Source: an uncultured Duncaniella sp.
GTDB lineage: Bacteria > Bacteroidota > Bacteroidia > Bacteroidales > Muribaculaceae
Assembly: GCA_910584825.1 (NCBI GenBank)
Contig: CAJUCI010000009.1
Span: 33,483-97,482, forward strand
Length of the DNA stretch: 64,000 bases
Direction of reading: 5' to 3'
Each line of letters opens with the position of its first letter. Within the stretch, counting starts at the first letter, position 1. The translations under genes were made by a program, and so were the position numbers. Below the pieces are notes generated by a model, which saw only the letters and a program-made list of their open reading frames with translations, was not told the DNA's origin and did not search any database. Positions 17,656 through 26,694 of the stretch are shown one piece after another.

Positions 17656-19200
17656 TTAATGCTTGAAATGGCGGAAACCTGTGGTCACCATTGCCATGCC
17701 GTGCTCGTCACAGTAAGCCACACTCTCGGCGTCGCGGATTGAGCCTCCGGGGTGGATTACCGAAGTGATGCCTGCCTCGCCTGCAATCTGCACGCAGTCG
17801 GGGAAGGGGAAGAAGGCGTCAGAGGCCATGACGGCACCCTGAAGGTCGTGGCCGAATGAGCGGGCCTTCTCGATGGCCTGCTTGAGGGCATCGACACGCG
17901 AGGTCTGACCCACACCGCTGGCGAGGAGCATGCCGTCCTTGGCAAGCACGATGGCGTTGCTCTTGGAGTTCTTGACAATCCTGTTGGCGAAAAGCAGGTC
18001 GGCGGCCTGAGCCTCGGTTACGGCGAGCTTGGTCACCTGGTTAAGCTCGGCGGGGTTCTCAATCTTGAGGTCGCGGTCCTGAACGAGCGCGCCGTTGAGA
18101 CATGAGCGGAACTGGCGGGTAGTGGTCAGGGGAGCCCTCTGGATGAGGATGATGCGGTTCTTTTTCTGCTTGAGTATCTCAAGAGCCTCGGGGGTATAGG
18201 CGGGGGCGATGATTACCTCGAAGAAAATCTTGTTGATTTCCTCGGCGGCATCGGCCTCGACTGTGCCGTTGGTGATGAGCACGCCGCCAAATGCGCTGAC
18301 GGGGTCGCCGGCGAGCGCGTCCTTCCATGCCTCGGCGATGGTGGGGCGTGATGCGAGACCGCATGCATTGTTGTGCTTGAGCACAGCGAATGTCGGGTCG
18401 GTAAACTCTGAGATGAGGCTTACGGCAGCGTCAATGTCGAGGAGGTTGTTATAGGAAATCTCCTTGCCGTGAAGCTGCTCGAACATGGCATCGAAATCGC
18501 CGTAGAATGTGCCCTTCTGGTGGGGATTCTCGCCGTAACGCATGGTCTTGGCGTCGTCAAAGGCGATGCGGAGCTCGTCGCAGGGAGCGATGGGACTCTC
18601 GACGGCTGTCGATGCGAAGTAGTTGTAGATGTCGGTGTCATAGCCTGACGACACGGCGAAAGCCTGTCCGGCAAACCAGCGACGCTCCTCGAGCGACGAC
18701 TCTGCGCCGTTGCGCTTGAGCATCTCGGCGAGGGGTGCATACTGAGCCTTGGAGGCCACGATGATGACATCGTTATAGTTCTTGGCCGCACCACGGATGA
18801 GCGAGATGCCGCCTATGTCAATCTTCTCGATGATGTCGGCCTCGGATGCGCCTGAGGCCACTGTCGCGCTGAAGGGATAGAGGTCGACAATCACGAGGTC
18901 AATCTCGGGGATGTCATACTGCGCTATCTGGGCGCGGTCGCCCTCATTGTCGCGACGATTCAGGATTCCGCCAAACACTTTGGGGTGCAGCGTCTTGACA
19001 CGGCCACCGAGAATCGAGGGATAGCCGGTAAGGTCCTCTACGGCAGCACAGGGATAGCCGAGCTCCTCAATAAAGGAGCGGGTACCGCCGGTGGAGAGGA
19101 ATGACACACCGTTGTTGTGGAGGAGCGAAAGGATTTCTTCGAGCCCGTCTTTGTGAAACACTGATACGAGCGCGGTCTTAATGCGTTTATTATCTGACAT
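17656..19200 (-). CDS. purH: Bifunctional AICAR formyltransferase / IMP cyclohydrolase
   Basis: 514 residues; catalyses the last two steps of IMP synthesis. The N-terminal MGS-like IMP cyclohydrolase domain (about 1-150) has STGGT and the GGRVKTLHPKVFGGIL motif; the C-terminal formyltransferase domain has YGENPHQ and the catalytic LKHNNACGLA segment. The C-terminus GGSIRDAESVAYCDEHGMAMVTTGFRHFKH is intact. Length is normal. It heads the minus-strand cluster with mreB-mreC-mreD-mrdA-rodA, a gene order I recall from other Bacteroidales. Confidence 0.97.
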   Translation of the reverse strand: MSDNKRIKTALVSVFHKDGLEEILSLLHNNGVSFLSTGGTRSFIEELGYPCAAVEDLTGYPSILGGRVKTLHPKVFGGILNRRDNEGDRAQIAQYDIPEIDLVIVDLYPFSATVASGASEADIIEKIDIGGISLIRGAAKNYNDVIIVASKAQYAPLAEMLKRNGAESSLEERRWFAGQAFAVSSGYDTDIYNYFASTAVESPIAPCDELRIAFDDAKTMRYGENPHQKGTFYGDFDAMFEQLHGKEISYNNLLDIDAAVSLISEFTDPTFAVLKHNNACGLASRPTIAEAWKDALAGDPVSAFGGVLITNGTVEADAAEEINKIFFEVIIAPAYTPEALEILKQKKNRIILIQRAPLTTTRQFRSCLNGALVQDRDLKIENPAELNQVTKLAVTEAQAADLLFANRIVKNSKSNAIVLAKDGMLLASGVGQTSRVDALKQAIEKARSFGHDLQGAVMASDAFFPFPDCVQIAGEAGITSVIHPGGSIRDAESVAYCDEHGMAMVTTGFRHFKH

Positions 19201-19229
19201 GAGGGTAGCTATTGGATTTTTTCAGAGTG

Positions 19230-19237
19230 CAAAGTTA
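19230..19237 (-). promoter_or_regulatory. -7 box upstream of purH
   Basis: TAACTTTG on the minus strand, 30 bases before the purH ATG; no clear -33 TTTG at 19-22 base spacing. Confidence 0.5.
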
Positions 19238-19342
19238 GTGAATTTTACTCACTTAATGAAGAGAGCGTCATAAGTTTTAAGAAACTTTTTTTCTACAGCC
19301 CTATTGTGCGCGATATGTGACAACTGTGGGGACATTCGCGCA

Positions 19343-20221
19343 TCATTCGAGACTTCCTATCACGAGGAAGGTCAGGCCGATGAGCAGAAGCGTGAGGTCG
19401 ATGAGCTTGAGGCGGATATTCTTCTCATGCAGGGCTATCACGCCATAGAAGAACGACACTATCACACTGCCGCGACGTATCATCGACACGACGGCTATCA
19501 TCGAGCCTTCGATTGACAGGGAGTAGAAATAAGCGATGTCGGCCACGGTGAGAAACACCGAGATGAACGGTATAGACCACCGCCAGCGCAGCGGGGTGGT
19601 GACATGCGTGGCCTTCATGATGACGGTGAGTGTCAGGCCCATGATTACGAGCTGATAGAGCGAATACCAGGCCTGGACCTCGAGCGGCTCGAAGCGCGAG
19701 AGCAGATACTTGTCATATAGCGCACTGACCGCACCGAGGGCGGTGGCTCCGATGGCCATCCACACCCAGCGGCTGCTCTTGAGCGAGAATCCCTCCTTGC
19801 CCCCCACCCTGCTGATGAAGAAGAGCGACCAGAAGCCGAGCAGCACACCGGCCCACTGCCAGAGGTTGAGACGCTCGCCGAAGATGATAAGCGCGCCTAC
19901 GAGCACGAGCACAGGGCGCGAGGCGTTGACCGGCCCGGCTATGGTGAGCGGCAGATGCTTGATGCTCGCATAGCCCAGCAGCCACGAGCCGAGCACTATG
20001 CCCGACTTTATGAGTATGAACCCGTGGCCGGCAAGAGTGCCGCCGAGGCCGTAATTGCCGTGCATCAGCCCGACCACAATCACGGGGAGCATGAAGAGCG
20101 CGCCGAAACATGTGTTGAGAAAGAGCACCCCGAGGACGTTGTTGCCGTCCACAGAGAGCTTTTTCATCACATCATAGAATCCCAGACACAGGGCCGAGAG
20201 TGTAGCAAGCAGTACCCACAT
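19343..20221 (-). CDS. DMT-superfamily (EamA) permease
   Basis: 292 residues with ten predicted membrane helices arranged as two EamA repeats (about 1-135 and 150-290). The first repeat includes SRPVLVLVGALIIFGERLNLWQWAGVLLGF, the typical helix 4-5 signature. The substrate is unknown; the family moves metabolites, nucleotide sugars or amino acids across the inner membrane. It starts 36 bases after the SulP gene stop on the same strand, so the two may form an operon, although no functional link is evident. Confidence 0.85.
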   Translation of the reverse strand: MWVLLATLSALCLGFYDVMKKLSVDGNNVLGVLFLNTCFGALFMLPVIVVGLMHGNYGLGGTLAGHGFILIKSGIVLGSWLLGYASIKHLPLTIAGPVNASRPVLVLVGALIIFGERLNLWQWAGVLLGFWSLFFISRVGGKEGFSLKSSRWVWMAIGATALGAVSALYDKYLLSRFEPLEVQAWYSLYQLVIMGLTLTVIMKATHVTTPLRWRWSIPFISVFLTVADIAYFYSLSIEGSMIAVVSMIRRGSVIVSFFYGVIALHEKNIRLKLIDLTLLLIGLTFLVIGSLE

Positions 20222-20257
20222 ACTACGTAATGGTTTATATCACCGAATATAAAAGGA

Positions 20258-21958
20258 TTATATCGCCGATGCGCGGGCGGTGTCGGCCGGGGCGAGACGG
20301 TTGGCCATCACTACGGCCTTGGTGATATGGTCGCAGATGTGGTCGTCACCGATAAGACGGTCAATACCGGCCTTGACGAGCGAGGTGCGCACATTCTCCT
20401 GTACGCCCGAGAGCACTACGTGTATGCCCTCCTCCTGCGACGACTTGATGAGTATCTCGAGGTTGTGGATGCCGGTCGAGTCAATGAACGGCACACGGCG
20501 CATGCGTATGATACGCACCTTAGGCTTGCGGCCGAGGGTGCTTCGCATCATCTCGTCAAACTTGGTGGCCACGCCGAAGAAGAACGGGCCGTCAATCTCG
20601 TAGACCTCCACGCCTGGATTGACGTTGAGCACCTCATGCACGGTCGACTCTGAGCCTTCAGCTATGTCAAGCTGCTCGGAGTAGACCTTGATTTCGGTAT
20701 TCTCCATCACACGGCGCAGGAAGAGGATGACCGCAAGGAGCAGACCCATCTCGATGGCGATGGTGAGGTCGAAGATGACGGTGAGAAGGAATGTGACGGC
20801 AAGCACAGACACATCGCTCTTGGGATTGTGGAGCAGAGCGCGGATGGTGCGCCAGCCGCTCATGTTGTAAGCCACCACGATGAGCACGGCCGCGAGGCAC
20901 GACATGGGCACGAGATTGATGAGCGGCATGAGGAAGAGGAATATCAGGAAGAGCACCACGGCATGGACTATACCGGCCACTGGGGTGCGGCCGCCGTTGG
21001 TGATGTTGGTCATGGTGCGGGCGATGGCTCCTGTGACAGGTATGCCGCCGAAGAAGGGCACCACGATGTTGGCCATGCCCTGGCCGATAAGCTCGGTGTT
21101 GGAGTTGGTCTTTGAGCCTGTCACACCGTCGGCCACAGTGGCCGAGAGAAGGCTCTCGATGGCTCCGAGGATGGCGATGGTGAAGGCTGAGGGGAGCAGA
21201 CGGTTGATTGTGGCCATATTAAGTTCGAAGCCGTGGGGCTGGGGGATGTCGGTGGCAAGCTCGCCGAAACGGTCACCGATGGTCTCGACATGCACGCCGG
21301 GGATGAGCGACACCACGGCCGTGACTATGATGATGGCGAGAAGCGCGCCCGGCAGACGGCGTGACACCATAGGGGTGACAATGATTATCAGCAGCGATAC
21401 GAGACCCACTATGAGCGTGGTAAGGTCGATTGCCCCAAGATTAGTGAGATATACACCCCATTTGGGCAGAAACTCGCTCGGCACCTGCTTGAGGCCGAGG
21501 CCGAGGAAGTCGTTAATCTGAGTGGAGAAGATGGTGAGAGCGATACCGGCAGTAAAACCGACCACTATAGGATAAGGTATGAACTTGATAACCGTGCCCA
21601 GACGGAAAACTCCGAGGGCCACGAGTATCAGACCGGCCATGAAGGTGGCCACCGCAAGACCCTCGAGGCCGAAGGTGGCAATAATATTGTAGACAATCAC
21701 GATAAACGCGCCCGTGGGGCCGCCTATCTGCACCGAGCAGCCGCCTGCGGCCGACACGATGAAACCGCCGATGATGGCTGTAATCAGACCTACCGTGGGG
21801 TTGACACCGCTCGCGATGCCGAAGGCGATTGCGAGAGGCAATGCCACGATACCCACTACGATACCGGCCACGAGGTCGGTCTTAAACTTGTCAAAGGAAT
21901 AGTGACTCAAGGCGGAAACCAATTTCGGCCTGAAGTCCAGCGGACCTGTTAAATTCAT
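20258..21958 (-). CDS. SulP/SLC26-family inorganic anion transporter
   Basis: 566 residues. Residues about 10-430 form the SulP membrane domain with the family motifs GIVVGIVALPLAIAFGIASGV and QIGGPTGAF. Residues about 450-550 form a C-terminal STAS domain, with the conserved FIDSTGIHNLE segment. It is expected in the inner membrane, transporting sulfate, bicarbonate or another anion. The start ATG 21958 is supported by a promoter at 22048-22081. Confidence 0.92.
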   Translation of the reverse strand: MNLTGPLDFRPKLVSALSHYSFDKFKTDLVAGIVVGIVALPLAIAFGIASGVNPTVGLITAIIGGFIVSAAGGCSVQIGGPTGAFIVIVYNIIATFGLEGLAVATFMAGLILVALGVFRLGTVIKFIPYPIVVGFTAGIALTIFSTQINDFLGLGLKQVPSEFLPKWGVYLTNLGAIDLTTLIVGLVSLLIIIVTPMVSRRLPGALLAIIIVTAVVSLIPGVHVETIGDRFGELATDIPQPHGFELNMATINRLLPSAFTIAILGAIESLLSATVADGVTGSKTNSNTELIGQGMANIVVPFFGGIPVTGAIARTMTNITNGGRTPVAGIVHAVVLFLIFLFLMPLINLVPMSCLAAVLIVVAYNMSGWRTIRALLHNPKSDVSVLAVTFLLTVIFDLTIAIEMGLLLAVILFLRRVMENTEIKVYSEQLDIAEGSESTVHEVLNVNPGVEVYEIDGPFFFGVATKFDEMMRSTLGRKPKVRIIRMRRVPFIDSTGIHNLEILIKSSQEEGIHVVLSGVQENVRTSLVKAGIDRLIGDDHICDHITKAVVMANRLAPADTARASAI

Positions 21959-22047
21959 CTCTTAAATCAGTTGTTCGCTCGCCGCATCTTCGCGCGAGCC
22001 AATCTTTTTTACTATACTTCTGTTTACTATTATTCCAAATGAGGGTG

Positions 22048-22081
22048 CAAAATTACATAAAAAACCTTAATCAACCACAAA
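22048..22081 (-). promoter_or_regulatory. Bacteroidales-type promoter of the SulP gene
   Basis: TTTG (22081-22078), a 22-base spacer and TAATTTTG (22055-22048) on the minus strand, giving a leader of about 80 bases. The rest of the 353-base gap 21959-22311 is AT-rich, holds a possible rprX -7 box (TAATTTTG, 22163-22170) and no gene. Confidence 0.55.
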
Positions 22082-22290
22082 AAACATCAATAAAACGTCT
22101 TTTATGGCAAAAAGAGACATTATTGGCGCGCATGGATTCTTGCCGTTTTCACAATAATTTGTTAATTTTGGCGGTAATTGTTAAAAGCGAATTTATACAT
22201 TTTGTTAAATTTTTACAACAATTACACTTCCCGGTTGTTAACATAGTAACACAACACCTCACGCACGGAGGGATGTCATTTCCTCACCTA

Positions 22291-22316
22291 TAGTATATAT
22301 GAATAGTATATATGAA
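22291..22316 (+). repeat. 13-bp tandem duplication over the rprX start codon
   Basis: TAGTATATATGAA occurs twice without a gap (22291-22303 and 22304-22316). Each copy carries an ATG: 22299 and 22312. The second starts rprX; the first opens a different frame. Confidence 0.85.
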
Positions 22317-23808
22317 GAAGTCTACAATCTGGTTCTTAACGATAATCATGGCTCTCACCTTCATGGGTCTGCTGTATGTACAGATAATGTACATGAACAA
22401 CATGAAGAAGATGCGCGACGACCAATTCGCCGAAGGGGTGAAGCGGTCGCTCTATGCCGTGAGCACACGTTTGGAACAGGACGAGACGAAATACTATCTC
22501 GAGGAGGACATAACATCGCTCGAGGCCGACATATACCCGCGCGTCAACTCTGACGGCTCGGTGGGCATCAACAACAACTTCACCACCCCCGAGGGCATCA
22601 ACTATGACCTCACGCTCAAGATGAAGATGGACCGCCCGACCGTATCGCCCGCCACACGCGAAATGATGCGCGGAAAGTACCTATATCAGAAGGGATTACT
22701 TGACGAGGTGATACTCTCGATAATCAACCAGTCGAGCAACCGCCCCATCATCGAGCGCGCCGACTCGGCCGAGGTGGCACGCTATCTGCGCTCCGAGCTT
22801 GACAACAACGGCCTCTCGCTCCCCTTCGAGTTTGCCGTCGTCAACCGCGTGGGCGCATACGTGTATAAATCGGCCGGCTTCAGCCCTACGGTCAACGACG
22901 AGTCGAGCATGTTTGTCCAGACACTCTTCCCCAACGACCCCAAGCACAAGATGTATTACCTCAAAGTGTATTTCCCCACCAAGAGCGACTACATCTTTGA
23001 CTCCATACGCTTCATGATACCGTCGTTCATCTTCACGTTCATCCTGCTCGTGACGTTTGTATGCACCATCATACTCGCCTTCCGTCAGAAGAAGCTGACC
23101 GAGATGAAGAACGATTTCATCAACAACATGACCCACGAGTTTAAGACCCCGATATCCACCATCTCGCTGGCCGCTCAGATGCTCAACGACAACGCCGTGC
23201 TCAAGTCGCCGGCCATGCTCGGCCACATCTCCACCGTCATCAACGACGAGACCAAGCGACTGAGATTCCAGGTCGAGAAAGTGCTTCAGATGTCGATGTT
23301 TGACCGTCAGAAGGCCACCCTGCGCCTGCAGGACATCGACGCCAACCAGGTAATCGCCGGCATCACTTCGACGTTCAAGCTAAAGGTCGAGAAGTATGGC
23401 GGACATATCGAGACAGTGCTCAATGCCGCCGAGTCGACCGTCAATGTCGACGAGATGCACTTTACCAACGTCATCTTCAACCTCCTCGACAACGCCGTGA
23501 AATATCGCCGCGAGGATGTGCCCCTGCAGCTCACCGTCACCACCCGCAACGTCAAGGGGCACGGCGGCGAACGCTTCCAGGTCGTAATCTCCGACAACGG
23601 CATAGGCATGCGCCGCGAGGACCTCAAGAAGATATTCGAGAAATTCTATCGCGTATCCACCGGCAACCGCCACGACGTCAAGGGCTTCGGTCTCGGTCTT
23701 GCATATGTCAAGAAGATGGTCGGCGAGCTCGGCGGCGACATCAACGTGGAGAGCGAAATCAATGTAGGAACAAAATTTATAATAACACTACCAATAACTC
23801 AAAACTAA
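22312..23808 (+). CDS. rprX: Sensor histidine kinase RprX-like
   Basis: 498 residues. Helix 1 (about 6-26), a periplasmic sensor region (about 30-228) and helix 2 (about 233-257) are followed by HisKA with the phosphoacceptor His275 in NNMTHEFKTPIS, then HATPase_c with N-box NLLDNAVKYR, G1 DNGIGM and G2 GFGLGLAYVKKM. It pairs with the response regulator six bases downstream, and the regulator is very close in sequence to what I recall of Bacteroides RprY, hence the name. The signal sensed is unknown. The ATG used is the second of two in a tandem duplication. Confidence 0.93.
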   Translation: MKKSTIWFLTIIMALTFMGLLYVQIMYMNNMKKMRDDQFAEGVKRSLYAVSTRLEQDETKYYLEEDITSLEADIYPRVNSDGSVGINNNFTTPEGINYDLTLKMKMDRPTVSPATREMMRGKYLYQKGLLDEVILSIINQSSNRPIIERADSAEVARYLRSELDNNGLSLPFEFAVVNRVGAYVYKSAGFSPTVNDESSMFVQTLFPNDPKHKMYYLKVYFPTKSDYIFDSIRFMIPSFIFTFILLVTFVCTIILAFRQKKLTEMKNDFINNMTHEFKTPISTISLAAQMLNDNAVLKSPAMLGHISTVINDETKRLRFQVEKVLQMSMFDRQKATLRLQDIDANQVIAGITSTFKLKVEKYGGHIETVLNAAESTVNVDEMHFTNVIFNLLDNAVKYRREDVPLQLTVTTRNVKGHGGERFQVVISDNGIGMRREDLKKIFEKFYRVSTGNRHDVKGFGLGLAYVKKMVGELGGDINVESEINVGTKFIITLPITQN

Positions 23809-23814
23809 GAAATT

Positions 23815-24522
23815 ATGGAAGATCGTTTGCGCATACTACTATGCGAGGATGACGAGAACCTCGGAATGCTGCTCAGGGAATACCTGCAGGCCAAGGGACT
23901 CAACGCCGACCTCTTTCCCGACGGCGAAAGCGGTTACAAGGCATTCCTCAAAGGCAAGTACGACCTGTGTGTGCTTGACGTGATGATGCCCAAGAAGGAC
24001 GGATTCGCGCTCGCCCAGGAAATACGCACAGTCAACTCGGAAGTCCCCATTATCTTCCTCACTGCCAAGTCATTGAAAGAGGATATCCTCGAGGGATTCA
24101 AAATCGGAGCTGACGACTATATCACCAAACCTTTCTCGATGGAGGAGCTGGTGTTTCGTATCGAGGCCATTCTGCGCCGCGTAAAGGGCAAGAAGGGCAA
24201 GGAAATCACCATGTACAAGATAGGCAAGTTCACCTTCGACACTCAGAAACAGGTGCTGCTCATCGACGACAAGGTGACAAAACTCACCACCAAGGAGTCA
24301 GAGCTCCTGAGCCTGCTCTGCGCCCACGTCAACGAGATTCTCGAGCGCAACTTTGCACTCAAGACCATCTGGATTGACGACAATTACTTCAACGCCCGTT
24401 CGATGGACGTGTACATCACCAAGCTGCGCAAGCATCTCAAAGATGACCCGTCTATTGAGATTATCAACATCCACGGCAAGGGCTACAAGCTCATCGCCCC
24501 CGAGCTCGAGGCCGGAGCATAA
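23815..24522 (+). CDS. rprY: Response regulator RprY (OmpR/PhoB family)
   Basis: 235 residues. The receiver domain has the acidic pair Glu11-Asp12/13, phosphoacceptor Asp55 in CVLDVMMPKK and the conserved Lys105 in YITKPFS. The C-terminal winged helix (about 135-230) ends in ARSMDVYITKLRKHLK and INIHGKGYKL. From memory, large parts are nearly identical to Bacteroides RprY. It acts with RprX in the same transcript. The transcript probably ends in inverted-repeat copy C just downstream. Confidence 0.95.
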   Translation: MEDRLRILLCEDDENLGMLLREYLQAKGLNADLFPDGESGYKAFLKGKYDLCVLDVMMPKKDGFALAQEIRTVNSEVPIIFLTAKSLKEDILEGFKIGADDYITKPFSMEELVFRIEAILRRVKGKKGKEITMYKIGKFTFDTQKQVLLIDDKVTKLTTKESELLSLLCAHVNEILERNFALKTIWIDDNYFNARSMDVYITKLRKHLKDDPSIEIINIHGKGYKLIAPELEAGA

Positions 24523-24559
24523 CCCCCGCCCCACGATGTAGATTATGTGCCATAAACCA

Positions 24560-24694
24560 AAGAAGGGCACATAAGGACAAAAGAGACAAAAGCGACGAAA
24601 GTTCTGATATTGCAGGATACAACCTCTTGGTATCCTGAGAATACAGAACTTTTGTCGCTTTTGTCTCTTTTGTCACTTTGTCTTTTTAGTCCCT
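24560..24694. repeat. Long intergenic inverted repeat, copy C
   Basis: Left arm about 24560-24620 and right arm 24630-24692 pair almost throughout, leaving only a 9-base loop at 24621-24629. The outer part carries GGACAAAAG, AGACAAAAG and CGACGAAAG units. It lies after rprY, facing the convergent tonB gene. The arm centre is GAGAC/GTCTC. It may act as a terminator for rprY. Confidence 0.8.
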
Positions 24695-24705
24695 ATCATA
24701 CACGT

Positions 24706-24807
24706 GGTAGGAGCGACGGCTTTAGCCGTCGATATGGCACGAATGAAGTAACTAACCTTTGGCCAATACGTCGCCTCATATCGACGGCTAAAGCCGTCGC
24801 TCCTACC
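24706..24807. repeat. Inverted pair of REP-like elements
   Basis: A 31-base element (24706-24736), starting GGTAGGAGCGACGGC, recurs as a perfect inverted copy at 24777-24807. Each contains the palindrome CGACGGCTTTAGCCGTCG. The pair arrangement resembles bacterial interspersed REP pairs. The following 24800-24890 stretch holds about four degenerate 23-base units with a CTNCTACCTGYGG core. No gene is seen in 24523-25035. Confidence 0.75.
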
Positions 24808-24971
24808 TGCGGGCTAACTTCTTACTCCCACCTATGTGTATTTGCTACTACCTGCGGGTTATTACCTCTTACTCCTACCTGTGGCACGCTATCTTATCTA
24901 AACGAGAAAACAGCTCTACCTCGCTTACAGCGATACACCCATGCAAGGTAAAAGTATTCACTCAAAAACAA

Positions 24972-25005
24972 CACCGTCCCGGTGGCTGATGCCATCGGGA
25001 CGGTG
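24972..25005 (-). terminator. Rho-independent terminator of tonB
   Basis: A 15-bp stem (24972-24986 with 24991-25005, one G-U pair, 4-base loop) is followed on the minus strand by TTGTTTTTG. It lies 30 bases after the tonB stop. Confidence 0.85.
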
Positions 25006-25035
25006 ATTTAGAGGGTATTCAAGTCAGGGTAAGGA

Positions 25036-25890
25036 TTACATGCCCTGGAGTTTGAACTGGATGGGGAGTGTGTACCACACGTTCACGGCGTGACCGTTCA
25101 TCTTACCGGGGACGAACTTGGGAAGTGTCTTGACCACGCGGACTGCCTCCTTGTCGAGGTCGGGGTCCTTACCGCGGACAACCTTTACTTCACCGACGCT
25201 ACCGGTCTTAGTAACGACGAACTGTACAACCACACGACCCTGGATGTTGTTTTCCTGAGCCATAGCCGGGTAGCGGATGTTCTTCGAGACGTAAGCCAGA
25301 AGGGCAGCCTCACCACCGGGGAACTGGGGTTTCTGCTCTACCACGTCGAATACCTTGTTGTCATCGACGGGTTCGGGCTTCTTCTCCTCGACGATAATTT
25401 CCTCCTTGTGCTCGCGGACAACGTTGAGGTCGTCAGTACCCTTGTCAAAGTCGGTGGTACCTACGGCGGTATCGGTGTCCTTGAGGTCGTCCTGGCTCTT
25501 AATCTCCTCGACTACTTCTTCGTCGCGGACGATTGCAAGCTCGGTTGCCTTCACGGTGTTGAGAATTTCCTCGGGGAGAGCCTCGGGCTGCTGCTCCTCA
25601 ACGCGCTGCTGTTCGGGCTCCTCTTCGGGTTCTTCCTGCTCATCGGCCGTATAGTCGATCATAGCCTGCTCCACCTGATCCTCGGGGCGGGCGTCAGCCT
25701 GCTGGAGTACGGTGTTGGCGAGGAGACCGAGAAGGGCCACGATGAGAAGGACGATGAGGATAACGAGCATAGCGCGGTTGTGACGCCCGGCCGAAGCCTT
25801 GCGGAGCGTATATGCTCCGAACTCTTTATTCTTTCCTTCAAATATAAGGTCAATCCATTCTGATGATGAAAGATCTACATCTTTTGCCAT
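25036..25890 (-). CDS. tonB: TonB-family energy transducer
   Basis: 284 residues. The short cytoplasmic N-terminus is about 35 residues and one membrane helix lies at about 40-62. A long acidic and Pro/Glu/Gln-rich periplasmic spacer (about 70-190) precedes the C-terminal TonB domain (about 195-284), which contains YPAMAQENNIQGRVVVQFVV and the ending VWYTLPIQFKL. It would pass proton-motive energy from ExbB/ExbD to outer-membrane receptors. It is the last gene of exbB-exbD-exbD-tonB and is followed by a strong terminator. Confidence 0.93.
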   Translation of the reverse strand: MAKDVDLSSSEWIDLIFEGKNKEFGAYTLRKASAGRHNRAMLVILIVLLIVALLGLLANTVLQQADARPEDQVEQAMIDYTADEQEEPEEEPEQQRVEEQQPEALPEEILNTVKATELAIVRDEEVVEEIKSQDDLKDTDTAVGTTDFDKGTDDLNVVREHKEEIIVEEKKPEPVDDNKVFDVVEQKPQFPGGEAALLAYVSKNIRYPAMAQENNIQGRVVVQFVVTKTGSVGEVKVVRGKDPDLDKEAVRVVKTLPKFVPGKMNGHAVNVWYTLPIQFKLQGM

Positions 25891-25937
25891 ATTTCGTAAG
25901 AGATTTTTCGGGTTAATATATATCTATCATCTACAGA

Positions 25938-26687
25938 TTACTTCTTAGGATTCTTGGCCAGATAGTCAAGGATGAGCACTGAGTCAGTCTTGTTGATGTT
26001 GTCAATCTGATAACGTGAGATCTGATTGATCTGCATCTCGTCAAGAGCTGAGATCAGGCTTTCCCAAGATGCTTCGGGAGCGGCCTTGATGATGACCACA
26101 GGGCGGGTGAGTGTAGAGTCGTTACGAATCTCACGTGCACGGGCCTGGTAGATTGAGTCGTTGGCAGCAGAGTTGCCGGGGGCAAACTCCTTGTTGCGCC
26201 AGCGAGCCTTCTCCACCTCAATCTTGTCGAGAACAAGTTTGTTGCGGTCATGAAGGATTTTACGGATGCCTTGCTGGATTTTGCCGTCATTGCCTATGAA
26301 CTGCTCAGCCTTGAGCTTGTTGTTGTCGATAAGGCCGTCGCCATCGGCGTCAGCGATTTCGGGCATACCTTCATAGTAATAAACGGTGTTCATCGGGCGG
26401 CCGGCTTCATCTTTCTTGACGTCGCCGTTGGCATTGCGGTCGGTCGTAAGGATGAGCGTGATTGCTTCAGATTCTTTCGCTTTGTTCATCTGCTGCTGCT
26501 CAATCTTTTCGTTCGAAGGGAGCGAAATGGTGAGCGTCTGAGACTTAATCATAGTGGTACAAAGCATGAAGAATGTAATCAGAAGCATGTTCATGTCCAC
26601 CATGGGGGTGAAGTCCACATGGATCGACATTTTCTTCTGGGCACCTTTTTTCTTTTTGCCCTTGTCTGATTGTTCGATTTGTGCCAT
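25938..26687 (-). CDS. ExbD-family biopolymer transport protein with periplasmic insert
   Basis: 249 residues. A Lys-rich cytoplasmic start (KGKKKKGAQKK) precedes the single helix VDFTPMVDMNMLLITFFMLC, whose Asp is the conserved proton-handling residue. The periplasmic domain is longer than in E. coli ExbD (about 141 residues) and includes DADGDGLIDNN near 115-125, which resembles a calcium-binding loop. It partners the second ExbD and ExbB encoded just upstream. Confidence 0.9.
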   Translation of the reverse strand: MAQIEQSDKGKKKKGAQKKMSIHVDFTPMVDMNMLLITFFMLCTTMIKSQTLTISLPSNEKIEQQQMNKAKESEAITLILTTDRNANGDVKKDEAGRPMNTVYYYEGMPEIADADGDGLIDNNKLKAEQFIGNDGKIQQGIRKILHDRNKLVLDKIEVEKARWRNKEFAPGNSAANDSIYQARAREIRNDSTLTRPVVIIKAAPEASWESLISALDEMQINQISRYQIDNINKTDSVLILDYLAKNPKK

Positions 26688-26694
26688 GGTGTGA

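Noticed and set aside
22299..22553. 84-codon ORF beginning at the first ATG before rprX as a real protein
   Set aside because: It lies almost entirely inside rprX in another frame with no recognisable features; it is discussed only as a competing start.
24610..24951. 113-codon ORF after rprY
   Set aside because: It starts inside inverted-repeat copy C and runs through the REP pair; composition is that of repeats, not protein.
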